From NCBI RefSeq assembly GCF_004323735.1, contig NZ_CP036455.1, positions 2,289,101-2,353,100 of the forward strand: a stretch of 64,000 nucleotides of DNA, written 5' to 3'. Positions 57,129 to 64,000 of this stretch are shown here, one piece after another (the first letter of the stretch is position 1; every line of letters starts with the position of its first letter). The position numbers and the translations under genes were made by a program. The notes below the pieces were generated by a model. It was not told where the DNA came from and searched no databases. It worked only from the letters and a program-made list of their open reading frames with translations. The stretch is from Streptomonospora litoralis. Its GTDB lineage: Bacteria; Actinomycetota; Actinomycetes; Streptosporangiales; Streptosporangiaceae.

Positions 57129-58313
57129 ATGTTGCGCTGGCTTACCGCAGGGGAGTCCCACGGCCCCGCACTCGTCGCGATACTGGAGGGCCTCCCGGCC
57201 GGCGTCGCCGTCACCTCGGACGACATCGCCGCCGCACTGGTCCGCCGTCGCGCCGGGTACGGCCGGGGCGCCCGGATGAAGTTCGAGCAGGACGAGGTGA
57301 CCGTCGTCGGCGGCATCCGGCACGGCCTGACCCAGGGCGGTCCCGTGGCCGTGGAGGTCGCCAACTCCGAGTGGCCCAAGTGGGAGCGGGTGATGTCGCC
57401 CGACCCGGTGCCCGCGGAAGAGCTGGAGGGTGTGGCGCGCAACGCCCCGCTGACCCGGCCGCGCCCGGGCCACGCCGACCTCGTCGGCATGCAGAAGTAC
57501 GGCCACGACGAGGCCCGGCCGGTGCTGGAGCGCGCCAGCGCCCGCGAGACCGCCGCCCGCGTGGCCCTCGGCGAGGTCGCCCGCGCCTTCTGCCGCCAGG
57601 CACTGGGCGTGGAGATCCTCAGCCACGTCGTGTCGATGGGCGGTATCAGCGCCCCCGAGACCGAGCTGCCCGAGCCCGGCGACCTGGAGCGCATCGACGC
57701 CGACCCGCTGCGCTGCTTCGACGCCGAGACCAGCGCGCGCATGGTCGCCGAGGTCGACGACACCAAGAAGGCCGGCGACACCCTGGGCGGGGTCGTTGAG
57801 GTGCTCGCCTACGGCCTGCCGCCGGGGCTGGGCAGCCACGTCCACTGGGACCGCCGCCTGGATTCGCGGCTGGCCGGCGCGCTCATGGGCATCCAGGCCA
57901 TCAAGGGCGTCGAGCTCGGCGACGGGTTCCGCACGGCCGCCCGCCGCGGCTCGGAGGCCCACGACGAGATCGAACCCGATCCCGGCGCGGCGGGTGTGCG
58001 CCGCCGCAGCAACCGCTCCGGCGGCGTGGAGGGCGGCATGACCACCGGCGCGCCGCTGCGCGTGCGCGCCGCCATGAAGCCCATCGCCACGGTCCCCCGC
58101 GCACTCGACACCGTCGACGTCGCCACCGGCGAGGCGGCCCAGGCCCACCACCAGCGCAGCGACGTCACCGCGGTCCCCGCCGCGGGCGTGGTCGCCGAGT
58201 CGATGACGGCCCTCGTACTCGCCGAGGCGGCCGTCGAGAAGTTCGGCGGCGACTCCCTGGCCGAGACGGCCCGCAACGCCCGCGCCTACCTGGATACGCT
58301 GGAGACCCGGTAG
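57129..58313 (+). CDS. aroC: Chorismate synthase
   Basis: 394 residues. Makes chorismate from EPSP with reduced [41 protein letters not shown], the [14 protein letters not shown] signature and [16 protein letters not shown] are conserved. The start is fixed by the family N-terminus at the ATG 57129. First of aroC-aroK-aroB. Confidence 0.98.
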   Translation: MLRWLTAGESHGPALVAILEGLPAGVAVTSDDIAAALVRRRAGYGRGARMKFEQDEVTVVGGIRHGLTQGGPVAVEVANSEWPKWERVMSPDPVPAEELEGVARNAPLTRPRPGHADLVGMQKYGHDEARPVLERASARETAARVALGEVARAFCRQALGVEILSHVVSMGGISAPETELPEPGDLERIDADPLRCFDAETSARMVAEVDDTKKAGDTLGGVVEVLAYGLPPGLGSHVHWDRRLDSRLAGALMGIQAIKGVELGDGFRTAARRGSEAHDEIEPDPGAAGVRRRSNRSGGVEGGMTTGAPLRVRAAMKPIATVPRALDTVDVATGEAAQAHHQRSDVTAVPAAGVVAESMTALVLAEAAVEKFGGDSLAETARNARAYLDTLETR

Positions 58314-58342
58314 CCCCGCCCGACGACCGAGGGAGACAGGCG

Positions 58343-58867
58343 ATGAGCACACCGATCGCGGTTCTGATCGGCTCGCCCGGCGCGGGCAAGACCACCGTCG
58401 GCCGGGCGCTGGCGGAGCGGTTGGGCGTGGACCTGCTGGACACCGACACGGAGATCGAGGCGCGCGCCGGCAAGCCCATCGGCGACATCTTCGTCGAGGA
58501 CGGCGAGCCGGCCTTCCGCTCGCTGGAGCGCGAGATCACCGCCGAGGCGCTGGCCGCCTGGACCGGCGTCGTCGCGCTGGGCGGGGGAGCGATTCTCGAC
58601 TCCGCGACCTCCGCCGAACTCGACCGGCACCACGTGGTCTATCTGCAGGTGGACTTCGCCGACGCCGCCAAGCGGGTCGGCCTGGACACCCCGCGCCCGC
58701 TGCTGGCCGGCAACCCCCGCACCCGGCTGCGCCACCTGCTGGAGGAGCGCCTGCCGCTGTACGAGGGACTGGCGCGGGCCACCGTGCCCACGAGCGGCTA
58801 CCACCCCGAGGAGATCGTGGACGCCATCGTCGAGGGCCTGCCCGAGCACCGGGAGCCGAGCCGATGA
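58343..58867 (+). CDS. aroK: Shikimate kinase
   Basis: 174 residues. P-loop GSPGAGKTTVGRALAE, DTDTEIEARAGKPIGDIFVEDGEPAFRSLE binding shikimate, and VVALGGGAILDS. Phosphorylates shikimate at the 3-hydroxyl. GGGAGA precedes the ATG, and the stop overlaps the aroB ATG (ATGA). Confidence 0.97.
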   Translation: MSTPIAVLIGSPGAGKTTVGRALAERLGVDLLDTDTEIEARAGKPIGDIFVEDGEPAFRSLEREITAEALAAWTGVVALGGGAILDSATSAELDRHHVVYLQVDFADAAKRVGLDTPRPLLAGNPRTRLRHLLEERLPLYEGLARATVPTSGYHPEEIVDAIVEGLPEHREPSR

Positions 58868-59946
58868 GCGCGACCCGCATCGGCGTGGGCGGCCCCGCCG
58901 CCGACCCCTACGACGTCGTCGTGGGCAGCGGCGTCTTCGCCGAACTGCCGGAACTGGTGGGCAAGCGCGCCGAACAGGTCGCCGTGGTCCACCCCGAGGG
59001 GCTCGCCGAGCTGGCCCGCCCGGTGCTGGGGGCGCTGGAGTCGGCCGGCTACACCGTCCACCCGCTGCCCGTGCCCGAAGGCGAGGCCGCCAAGACCGCC
59101 GAGGTCGCCGCCGGCCTGTGGAGCGCCCTGGGCCGAGCGGGCTTCACCCGCACCGACGCCGTGGTGGGGGTGGGCGGCGGCGCCGTCACCGACCTCGCCG
59201 GGTTCGTCGCCGCCACCTGGCTGCGCGGCGTCCGCTGCGTCCTGGTCCCCACGACCCTGCTGGGCATGGTGGATGCCGCCGTGGGCGGCAAGACCGGCAT
59301 CAACACCCCCGAGGGCAAGAACCTGGTCGGCTCCTTCCACCCGCCCGCCGGCGTGCTCTGCGACCTGGCCACCCTGCCCAGCCTGCCCGCCGCCGACTAC
59401 ATCGGCGGCCTGGCCGAGATCGTCAAGGCGGGATTCATCGCCGACCCGGCGATCCTCGACCTCATCGAGGCCGACCCCGTAGGCGCCACCCGTCCCGAGG
59501 GGCGCCACACCCGCGAACTCATCGAGCGCGCCGTCGCCGTCAAGGCCGAGGTCGTCTCGGCCGACCTGCGCGAAAGCGGCCGCCGGGAGATCCTCAACTA
59601 CGGCCACACGCTCGGCCACGCGATCGAGCGCGCCGAGGACTACACGTTCCGGCACGGCTACGCGGTCGCCATCGGCATGGTCTTCGCCGCCGAACTCGCG
59701 CGCCTGGACGGCCGCATCGGCGCGGACCTGGTCGAGCGGCACCGCCGCGTGCTCGCGGCGCTTGGGCTGCCCACCGGCTACACCGACCGGGCGTGGCCCG
59801 CCCTGCGGCAGAGCATGCGCGTGGACAAGAAGGCGCGCGGCGCCACCCTGCGCTTCATCGTGCTCGACTCCCTCGGCGAGCCCGCCGTGCTCCCCGGGCC
59901 TTCGGCGGAGCTGCTGGACGCCGCATACGCCGCGATCAGCACGTGA
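58864..59946 (+). CDS. aroB: 3-dehydroquinate synthase
   Basis: 360 residues. NAD- and metal-dependent cyclisation of DAHP. VGVGGGAVTDLAGFVAATWLRG, TTLLGMVDAAVGGKTGIN, GGLAEIVKAGF, LNYGHTLGHAIE with the metal His residues, and HGYAVAIGMV are all typical. Overlaps aroK by four bases. Confidence 0.98.
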   Translation: MSATRIGVGGPAADPYDVVVGSGVFAELPELVGKRAEQVAVVHPEGLAELARPVLGALESAGYTVHPLPVPEGEAAKTAEVAAGLWSALGRAGFTRTDAVVGVGGGAVTDLAGFVAATWLRGVRCVLVPTTLLGMVDAAVGGKTGINTPEGKNLVGSFHPPAGVLCDLATLPSLPAADYIGGLAEIVKAGFIADPAILDLIEADPVGATRPEGRHTRELIERAVAVKAEVVSADLRESGRREILNYGHTLGHAIERAEDYTFRHGYAVAIGMVFAAELARLDGRIGADLVERHRRVLAALGLPTGYTDRAWPALRQSMRVDKKARGATLRFIVLDSLGEPAVLPGPSAELLDAAYAAIST

Positions 59947-59989
59947 GTACGCGTAGCCCGACGTGAACGCCCGCACCGGTGAGACCCAC

Positions 59990-59995
59990 TAGACT
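59990..59995 (+). promoter_or_regulatory. Candidate -10 for efp
   Basis: TAGACT, close to the actinobacterial TAGRRT consensus, 100 bases before efp in the gap after aroB. No clear -35. Confidence 0.3.
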
Positions 59996-60095
59996 GCGAT
60001 GACGACGACGGCGGAGCCCCGCTTCGGCCCGGCCGCCCCGAGAAGGACGGCACTCCGCCACCGACCGAGCCCGACACTCTGGAGAGACGACCCAA

Positions 60096-60659
60096 GTGGC
60101 CTCGACGAACGACCTGAAGAACGGCACGACCCTGAAGCTCGACGGCGGTGAACTCTGGAACGTCGTGGAGTTCCAGCACGTCAAGCCCGGCAAGGGCGGA
60201 GCGTTCGTCCGCACCAAGCTGAAGAACGTCATCTCGGGCAAGGTCGTGGACAAGACCTTCAACGCCGGCGCCAAGGTCGAGATCGCCAACGTCGACCGCC
60301 GCGAGATGCAGTACCTCTACACCGACGGCGAGTCCTACATCTTCATGGACACCGATACCTACGACCAGCTGCCGGTCGAGGCCAAGGTGGTCGGCCGCAA
60401 CGCCGACTACCTGCTGGAGAGCGCGACGATCACGGTAGCCGTCAACGAGGGCGTGCCGCTCTACGTCGAGCTGCCCGCTGCGGTCGAGGTCGAGATCACC
60501 CAGACCGACCCCGGGGTGCAGGGCGACCGCTCCACGGGCGGCACCAAGCCCGCCACCATCGAGACCGGCGCGGTCATCCAGGTCCCGCTGTTCATCACCA
60601 CCGGCGAGCGCGTCAAGGTCGACACCCGCACCGGCGACTACCTCGGCCGCGTCAACTGA
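60096..60659 (+). CDS. efp: Elongation factor P
   Basis: 187 residues in three barrel domains. [40 protein letters not shown] places the tip Lys/Gly loop that contacts the peptidyl-tRNA. It relieves stalling at proline runs. GGAGAGAC upstream of the GTG. Followed by nusB, a common actinobacterial pair. Confidence 0.98.
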   Translation: MASTNDLKNGTTLKLDGGELWNVVEFQHVKPGKGGAFVRTKLKNVISGKVVDKTFNAGAKVEIANVDRREMQYLYTDGESYIFMDTDTYDQLPVEAKVVGRNADYLLESATITVAVNEGVPLYVELPAAVEVEITQTDPGVQGDRSTGGTKPATIETGAVIQVPLFITTGERVKVDTRTGDYLGRVN

Positions 60660-60705
60660 TGGCGCTGTTCGCGAGCGTCCGCACCGGCGGCCGGGCGGAG
60701 ATCCG

Positions 60706-61125
60706 ATGAGCAGCGGCGGGGCGCGGCGCAAGGCGCGCAGACGCGCGGTCGAGATCCTGTACGAGGCCGAGGTGCGCGGCGCTGGAGTGACCGCGGTCAT
60801 CGAACGCCGCCGTGCCCAGGCCGAGCCCCCGATCAACGAGTTCACCGAGCAGCTGGCACTGGCCGTCGACGGCCACCGCGACCGCCTCGACACGCTGCTG
60901 GACGACTACGCGATCGGCTGGACGCTTGAGCGCATGCCGGTGGTCGACCGCAACATCCTGCGGATGGGCGCCTACGAGCTGCTGTGGGCCGCCGACATCC
61001 CCGACGGCGTCGCCATCTCCGAGGCCGTCGCGGTGGCCAAGGAGCTCTCCACCGACGAGTCGCCGACCTTCATCAACGGTCTGCTGTCGCGGCTGATGGA
61101 GAACAAGGCCCAGCTCGCGCCCTAA
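60706..61125 (+). CDS. nusB: Transcription antitermination factor NusB
   Basis: 139 residues, all-helical: ARRKARRRAVEILYEAEVRG, WTLERMPVVDRNILRMGAYELLWAADIPDGVAISEAVAVAKELSTDESPTFINGLLSRL. With NusE it binds boxA RNA in rRNA operons. In Streptomyces, as I recall it, nusB is next to bldD; here that gene is more than 50 kb away in this window. Confidence 0.97.
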   Translation: MSSGGARRKARRRAVEILYEAEVRGAGVTAVIERRRAQAEPPINEFTEQLALAVDGHRDRLDTLLDDYAIGWTLERMPVVDRNILRMGAYELLWAADIPDGVAISEAVAVAKELSTDESPTFINGLLSRLMENKAQLAP

Positions 61126-61183
61126 AGGCCCGGGCCGGGCCGGCCGGGCGGGCGGCCGCAAGGACGAACGAGAAGGGGAGCCG

Positions 61184-61987
61184 GTGAGCGACAAGCCCCG
61201 CGGCGGCGCCGTGCCGACCGAGCACGGTGCGGGCGCCGGACCGCACCGGGCGGCCAACGCCGCCCGCACCGAGGTCGTCTGGGAGGTGCTGCGCGCCGCC
61301 CTGGCCGACCAGCAGCCCGCCGACTCCGAGGCCGAGGGCCTGGACATCGTCGACGCGGGCGGCGGCACCGGCGGCGCGGCCGTCCCGCTTGCGCGGCTGG
61401 GCCACCGCGTTACCGTGGTCGATCCCAGTCCCGACTCGCTGGCCGCGCTGGAGCGCCGGGCCGCGGAGGCCGGGGTGCGGGTGCGCGCGCTCCAAGGCGA
61501 GACCGGCGACCTGGCCCGGCTGCTGCCCGCCGAGCACGCCCATCTCGTCCTCATGCACAACGTGCTGGAGTACGTCGAAGAGCCCGCCGCCGCCCTGTCC
61601 GACGTCGCCGCGCTGACCCGGCCCGGCGGCGCGGTCAGCGTGCTGGCCGCCAACGCCGTGGCCGGTGTGCTCCACCGGGCGCTCACCGGCCACCTCGCCG
61701 ATGCCCTCCGCCTGCTGGAGGACGCCGAGGGGCGCTGGGGACCGGGCGACCCCATGCCCCGCCGCTTCACCTCCGGCCAGCTCGTCGACCTCGCCGAGCG
61801 GGCCGGGCTGGGCGGAGCCGACATCCGCGGGGTCCGGGTCTTCGCCGACCTGCTGCCCGGCCGTGTGCTCGACGGCGAGGCGCACGTGGGCGAGCAGCTG
61901 GTCGAGCTGGAGAAGGCCGCCTCGGAGCACCCGGCCCTGTCCGGGATCGCTACCCAGATCCACCTGCTGGCGCGCAGGCCGCGGTGA
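61184..61987 (+). CDS. Class I SAM-dependent methyltransferase
   Basis: 267 residues. LDIVDAGGGTGGAAVPLARLGHRVTVVDPSPDSL is motif I with the following acidic residue; LVLMHNVLEYVEEPAAALSDVAALTRPGGAVSVLAAN covers motifs II-III. The middle (RRFTSGQLVDLAERAGLGGADIRGVRVFADLLPG) resembles the CmoA/SmtA-like group, but the substrate is unknown. AGGGGAG precedes the GTG. It lies 55 bases before dinB. Confidence 0.85.
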   Translation: MSDKPRGGAVPTEHGAGAGPHRAANAARTEVVWEVLRAALADQQPADSEAEGLDIVDAGGGTGGAAVPLARLGHRVTVVDPSPDSLAALERRAAEAGVRVRALQGETGDLARLLPAEHAHLVLMHNVLEYVEEPAAALSDVAALTRPGGAVSVLAANAVAGVLHRALTGHLADALRLLEDAEGRWGPGDPMPRRFTSGQLVDLAERAGLGGADIRGVRVFADLLPGRVLDGEAHVGEQLVELEKAASEHPALSGIATQIHLLARRPR

Positions 61988-62042
61988 CGGCGCCGCGAGG
62001 GCCCGTTGGCGCCGGTCACGGTGCAGGCGGCAGACTGGTGGC

Positions 62043-63320
62043 ATGAGCCGACGCCAGCTTGAGCGCGGGCAGGCGCTGCGGGGGATCATGGGGCCCGAGG
62101 GGGTCGAACCGCTGCCCGAGGGCGGCCTCGACGGCCTCGACGACGACTGCACCATCCTGCACATCGACATGGACGCCTTCTTCGCCGGCGTCGAGCGGTT
62201 GGAGCACCCCGAGACCCGGGGCAAGCCCATCATCGTCGGCGGTACGGGGCCGCGCGGCGTGGTCTCCTCGGCCGACTACATCGCCCGCTCCTACGGCGTC
62301 CACTCGGCCATGCCGATGGTGCGGGCGCTGCGGCTGTGCCCCGACGCCGTGGTCTTCCCGCCCGACGGCGCCGCCTACAAGCGCGTCTCCGAGGCGGTCA
62401 TGGACATCCTGCTGTCGGTGACCCCCGAGGTCGAGCCCGTCTCGCTGGACGAGGCGTTCCTGGACGTCTCCGGCGCGCGCCGGAGGCTGGGCTCGCCGGT
62501 GCGCATCGCCGAGCTGATCCGCAGCCGGGTGCGCGACGAGCAGAGCCTGACCTGCTCGGTGGGTGCGGCCGCGACCAAGTTCGCGGCCAAGCTCGCCTCG
62601 ACCCGGTGCAAGCCCGACGGCCTGCTGGCGGTGCCCACCGAGAGGGTCACCGCGTTCCTGCACCCGATGCCGGTGGGCGCGCTGTCGGGCGTGGGCGACA
62701 AGACCGAGCAGACCTTGACCCGCCTGGGGCTGCGCACGGTCGGCGACGTGGCGCGGGTCTCGGCGGCCACGTTGCGCGGCGAGTTCGGCGCCGCGCTGGG
62801 GGAGCGCCTGGCGGCCTTGGCCCGGGGCCGCGACGAGCGCCCCGTCGTGCCGTCCTCGCCCGACAAGAGCATCGGTGCCGAGGAGACCTTCCCCCGCGAC
62901 GTCGACGACCCGGCCACCATCCGGCGGGAGCTGCTGCGCCTCGCCGAGAAGGTCGCGCGGCGGATGCGCGGCCGCGGGCAGGTCGGCCGCACGGTGGTCG
63001 TGAAGCTGCGCCGGGCCGACTTCACCACCATCACCCGCTCGCGCACCCTGGCCGAGCCCACCGACGTCGCCCACGAGATCAACGCCGCCGCGCGCGAACT
63101 CTACGCCGCAGCCGGCCTGGAGCGGGTGCGGCTGCGGCTGGTGGGGGTGCGCGTGGAGGGGCTGGGGCCGGTCTCGGCGTCCCACCGCCAGCTCAGCCTG
63201 GAGGAGCCCGAGACCGGATGGCGGGAGGCCGAGCAGGCCATGGACGCCGTCACGCGCCGTTTCGGGGCCGGAGCCATCCGCCCGGCGGCTTTGGCCAAGC
63301 GTGAGGAGAATGACGTATAG
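62043..63320 (+). CDS. dinB: DNA polymerase IV (Y-family)
   Basis: 425 residues. ILHIDMDAFFAGVERLEHPE and EPVSLDEAFLDVSGA hold the catalytic acidic residues; SVGAAATKFAAKLAS and GVGDKTEQTLTRLGLRTVGDVAR are the palm and helix-hairpin-helix parts. HRQLSLEEPE near the C-terminus resembles a beta-clamp-binding site. It copies past DNA lesions at low fidelity. ATG start by homology. A possible promoter overlaps its stop codon. Confidence 0.96.
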   Translation: MSRRQLERGQALRGIMGPEGVEPLPEGGLDGLDDDCTILHIDMDAFFAGVERLEHPETRGKPIIVGGTGPRGVVSSADYIARSYGVHSAMPMVRALRLCPDAVVFPPDGAAYKRVSEAVMDILLSVTPEVEPVSLDEAFLDVSGARRRLGSPVRIAELIRSRVRDEQSLTCSVGAAATKFAAKLASTRCKPDGLLAVPTERVTAFLHPMPVGALSGVGDKTEQTLTRLGLRTVGDVARVSAATLRGEFGAALGERLAALARGRDERPVVPSSPDKSIGAEETFPRDVDDPATIRRELLRLAEKVARRMRGRGQVGRTVVVKLRRADFTTITRSRTLAEPTDVAHEINAAARELYAAAGLERVRLRLVGVRVEGLGPVSASHRQLSLEEPETGWREAEQAMDAVTRRFGAGAIRPAALAKREENDV

Positions 63321-63321
63321 T
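63291..63321 (+). promoter_or_regulatory. Candidate promoter overlapping the dinB stop
   Basis: TTGGCC, 19 bases, TATAGT (63316-63321). The -10 is near consensus and contains the dinB stop codon. It would drive a ~280-base leader before the DUF3040 gene. Confidence 0.4.
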
Positions 63322-63542
63322 ACGGCAACTTTCGGGTCATAGGACTCGTTATAGGGGCAGGGGGAGCCCGCCGGCCGACCGGTTCGCGGACCGGGCATCC
63401 CCCGGCAGTACTGGGGACAGCAGAAGGGCGAGCGCAGCGGTGTTGCGGTTAGACGGTGAGGGTAATGTGGCCTACGTGGGCCGGCTACACGTTCATCTTT
63501 TCTTTTCAGTAGGCGCTAAGGCACCTTATTCTGGGCATACCA

Positions 63543-63565
63543 CTGAACAACAGCTTGTTGTTCAG
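63543..63565 (+). promoter_or_regulatory. AT-rich perfect dyad before the DUF3040 gene
   Basis: CTGAACAACA, spacer GCT, TGTTGTTCAG: ten-base perfect arms, 40 bases before the GTG. TTATTCT at 63527-63533 may be a -10 just upstream. It could be a protein operator or a leader hairpin. The rest of the 285-base gap holds no gene. Confidence 0.5.
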
Positions 63566-63605
63566 CAAACCTCACCCCACGCAGGGACTGTCATTGGGAG
63601 GCGCC

Positions 63606-64000
63606 GTGCCGCTCTCTGAACACGAGCAGCGTATGCTCGACCAGATCGAGCAGGCGCTGTACGCCGAGGATCCGAAGTTCGCCAACACTGTGCGCCAGAC
63701 GAACCCGGCCGTGCACTACAAGCGGTCGATCGTCCAGGCATCGATCGGGTTCGTCGTCGGGATCTCGCTCCTCATGGGCGGCGCGATCTTCCAGCAGGTC
63801 ATCGTGGGTGTCATCGGCTTCGTCGTCATGCTCGCCTGCCTGCTGTGGGGACTCTCCGCCTGGCGGCGCGTCGCCGGCGGCACCGCTGAGGCCGCCGCCG
63901 AGCCGCAGGGCAAGAGCAAGGGCAAGAGCTCCGAGCCCAAGCAGCGCCGGCGCCAGCAGCGCCCCGGGATGATGCACCGCTTCGAGGAGCGCTGGCGCCG
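63606..64000 (+). CDS. DUF3040 membrane protein, 3' end outside window
   Basis: 131 residues are visible. PLSEHEQRMLDQIEQALYAEDPKFA is the diagnostic DUF3040 N-terminus. Two membrane spans follow (SIVQASIGFVVGISLLMGGAIF; VIVGVIGFVVMLACLLWGL), then a basic, Gln/Arg-rich tail (KGKSSEPKQRRRQQRPG). Function unknown. In actinobacteria it usually stands just upstream of mraZ and the dcw division cluster, so that cluster probably begins beyond the window edge. GGGAGG lies four bases before the GTG. Confidence 0.93.
   Translation, partial: MPLSEHEQRMLDQIEQALYAEDPKFANTVRQTNPAVHYKRSIVQASIGFVVGISLLMGGAIFQQVIVGVIGFVVMLACLLWGLSAWRRVAGGTAEAAAEPQGKSKGKSSEPKQRRRQQRPGMMHRFEERWR

Overview
The window is one continuous stretch of very GC-rich actinobacterial chromosome. 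The third codon position is almost always G or C, GTG starts are common, and overlapping ATGA/GTGA junctions are frequent. BldD, the actinobacterial integration host factor (mIHF), a class 1B PyrD/PyrK pair, a DUF3040 protein just before where a dcw cluster would be expected, and a PyrR loop of the actinobacterial translational type all point to Actinomycetota. The most likely home is a filamentous genus such as a member of Nocardiopsaceae, but the genus is an inference. I see no tRNA, rRNA or CRISPR array.

Layout. 0-6.7 kb: the 3' end of an acyl-CoA ligase gene, an NmrA-like reductase, a DUF418 membrane protein, a 1.5-kb gene-free stretch built of repeats, and the divergent pair polyprenyl synthetase / metF. 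6.6-8.3 kb: a GNAT acetyltransferase and bldD, separated by three strong hairpins. 8.7-19.2 kb: the de novo pyrimidine operon pyrR-pyrB-pyrC-carA-carB-pyrK-pyrD-pyrF, with a PyrR-binding loop beside the pyrR ribosome-binding site. 19.5-24.4 kb: mihF, gmk, rpoZ, coaBC and metK, ending in a textbook terminator. 24.5-34.5 kb: an accessory block containing a Uma2 gene cut short by a repeat, a deazaflavin-type oxidoreductase, a likely glutarate CoA-transferase/glutaryl-CoA dehydrogenase module, a degenerate-looking methyltransferase, a DinB-fold protein, an aromatic-acid-exporter-like protein, a frameshifted IS605-type tnpB and an intact Uma2 gene. 34.6-45.3 kb: priA, fmt, rsmB, rpe, a PAP2 phosphatase, an FMN riboswitch and ribE-ribBA-ribH with a PH-domain protein. 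45.9-50.0 kb: MoxR ATPase, VWA protein, XdhC and MocA, a molybdo-hydroxylase maturation set without its enzyme. 50-56.1 kb: an aldose-1-epimerase-like protein, a large membrane-anchored Ser/Thr kinase, DUF2470, YceI and SseB proteins. 56.2-64 kb: a prepilin peptidase, aroC-aroK-aroB, efp, nusB, a methyltransferase, dinB, and the start of a DUF3040 gene cut by the window edge.

How it works together: most genes are housekeeping (pyrimidine, riboflavin, shikimate, SAM, folate and CoA cofactor supply; translation and replication). Accessory material sits between conserved blocks. The most unusual sequence-level signal is a family of mosaic intergenic repeats: a palindromic module of up to about 105 bp (copies near 4.0, 25.0 and 54.0 kb) and a second module (copies near 3.3, 4.2, 4.4 and 25.1 kb). 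One palindrome copy begins at the codons where a Uma2 nuclease reading frame stops short.
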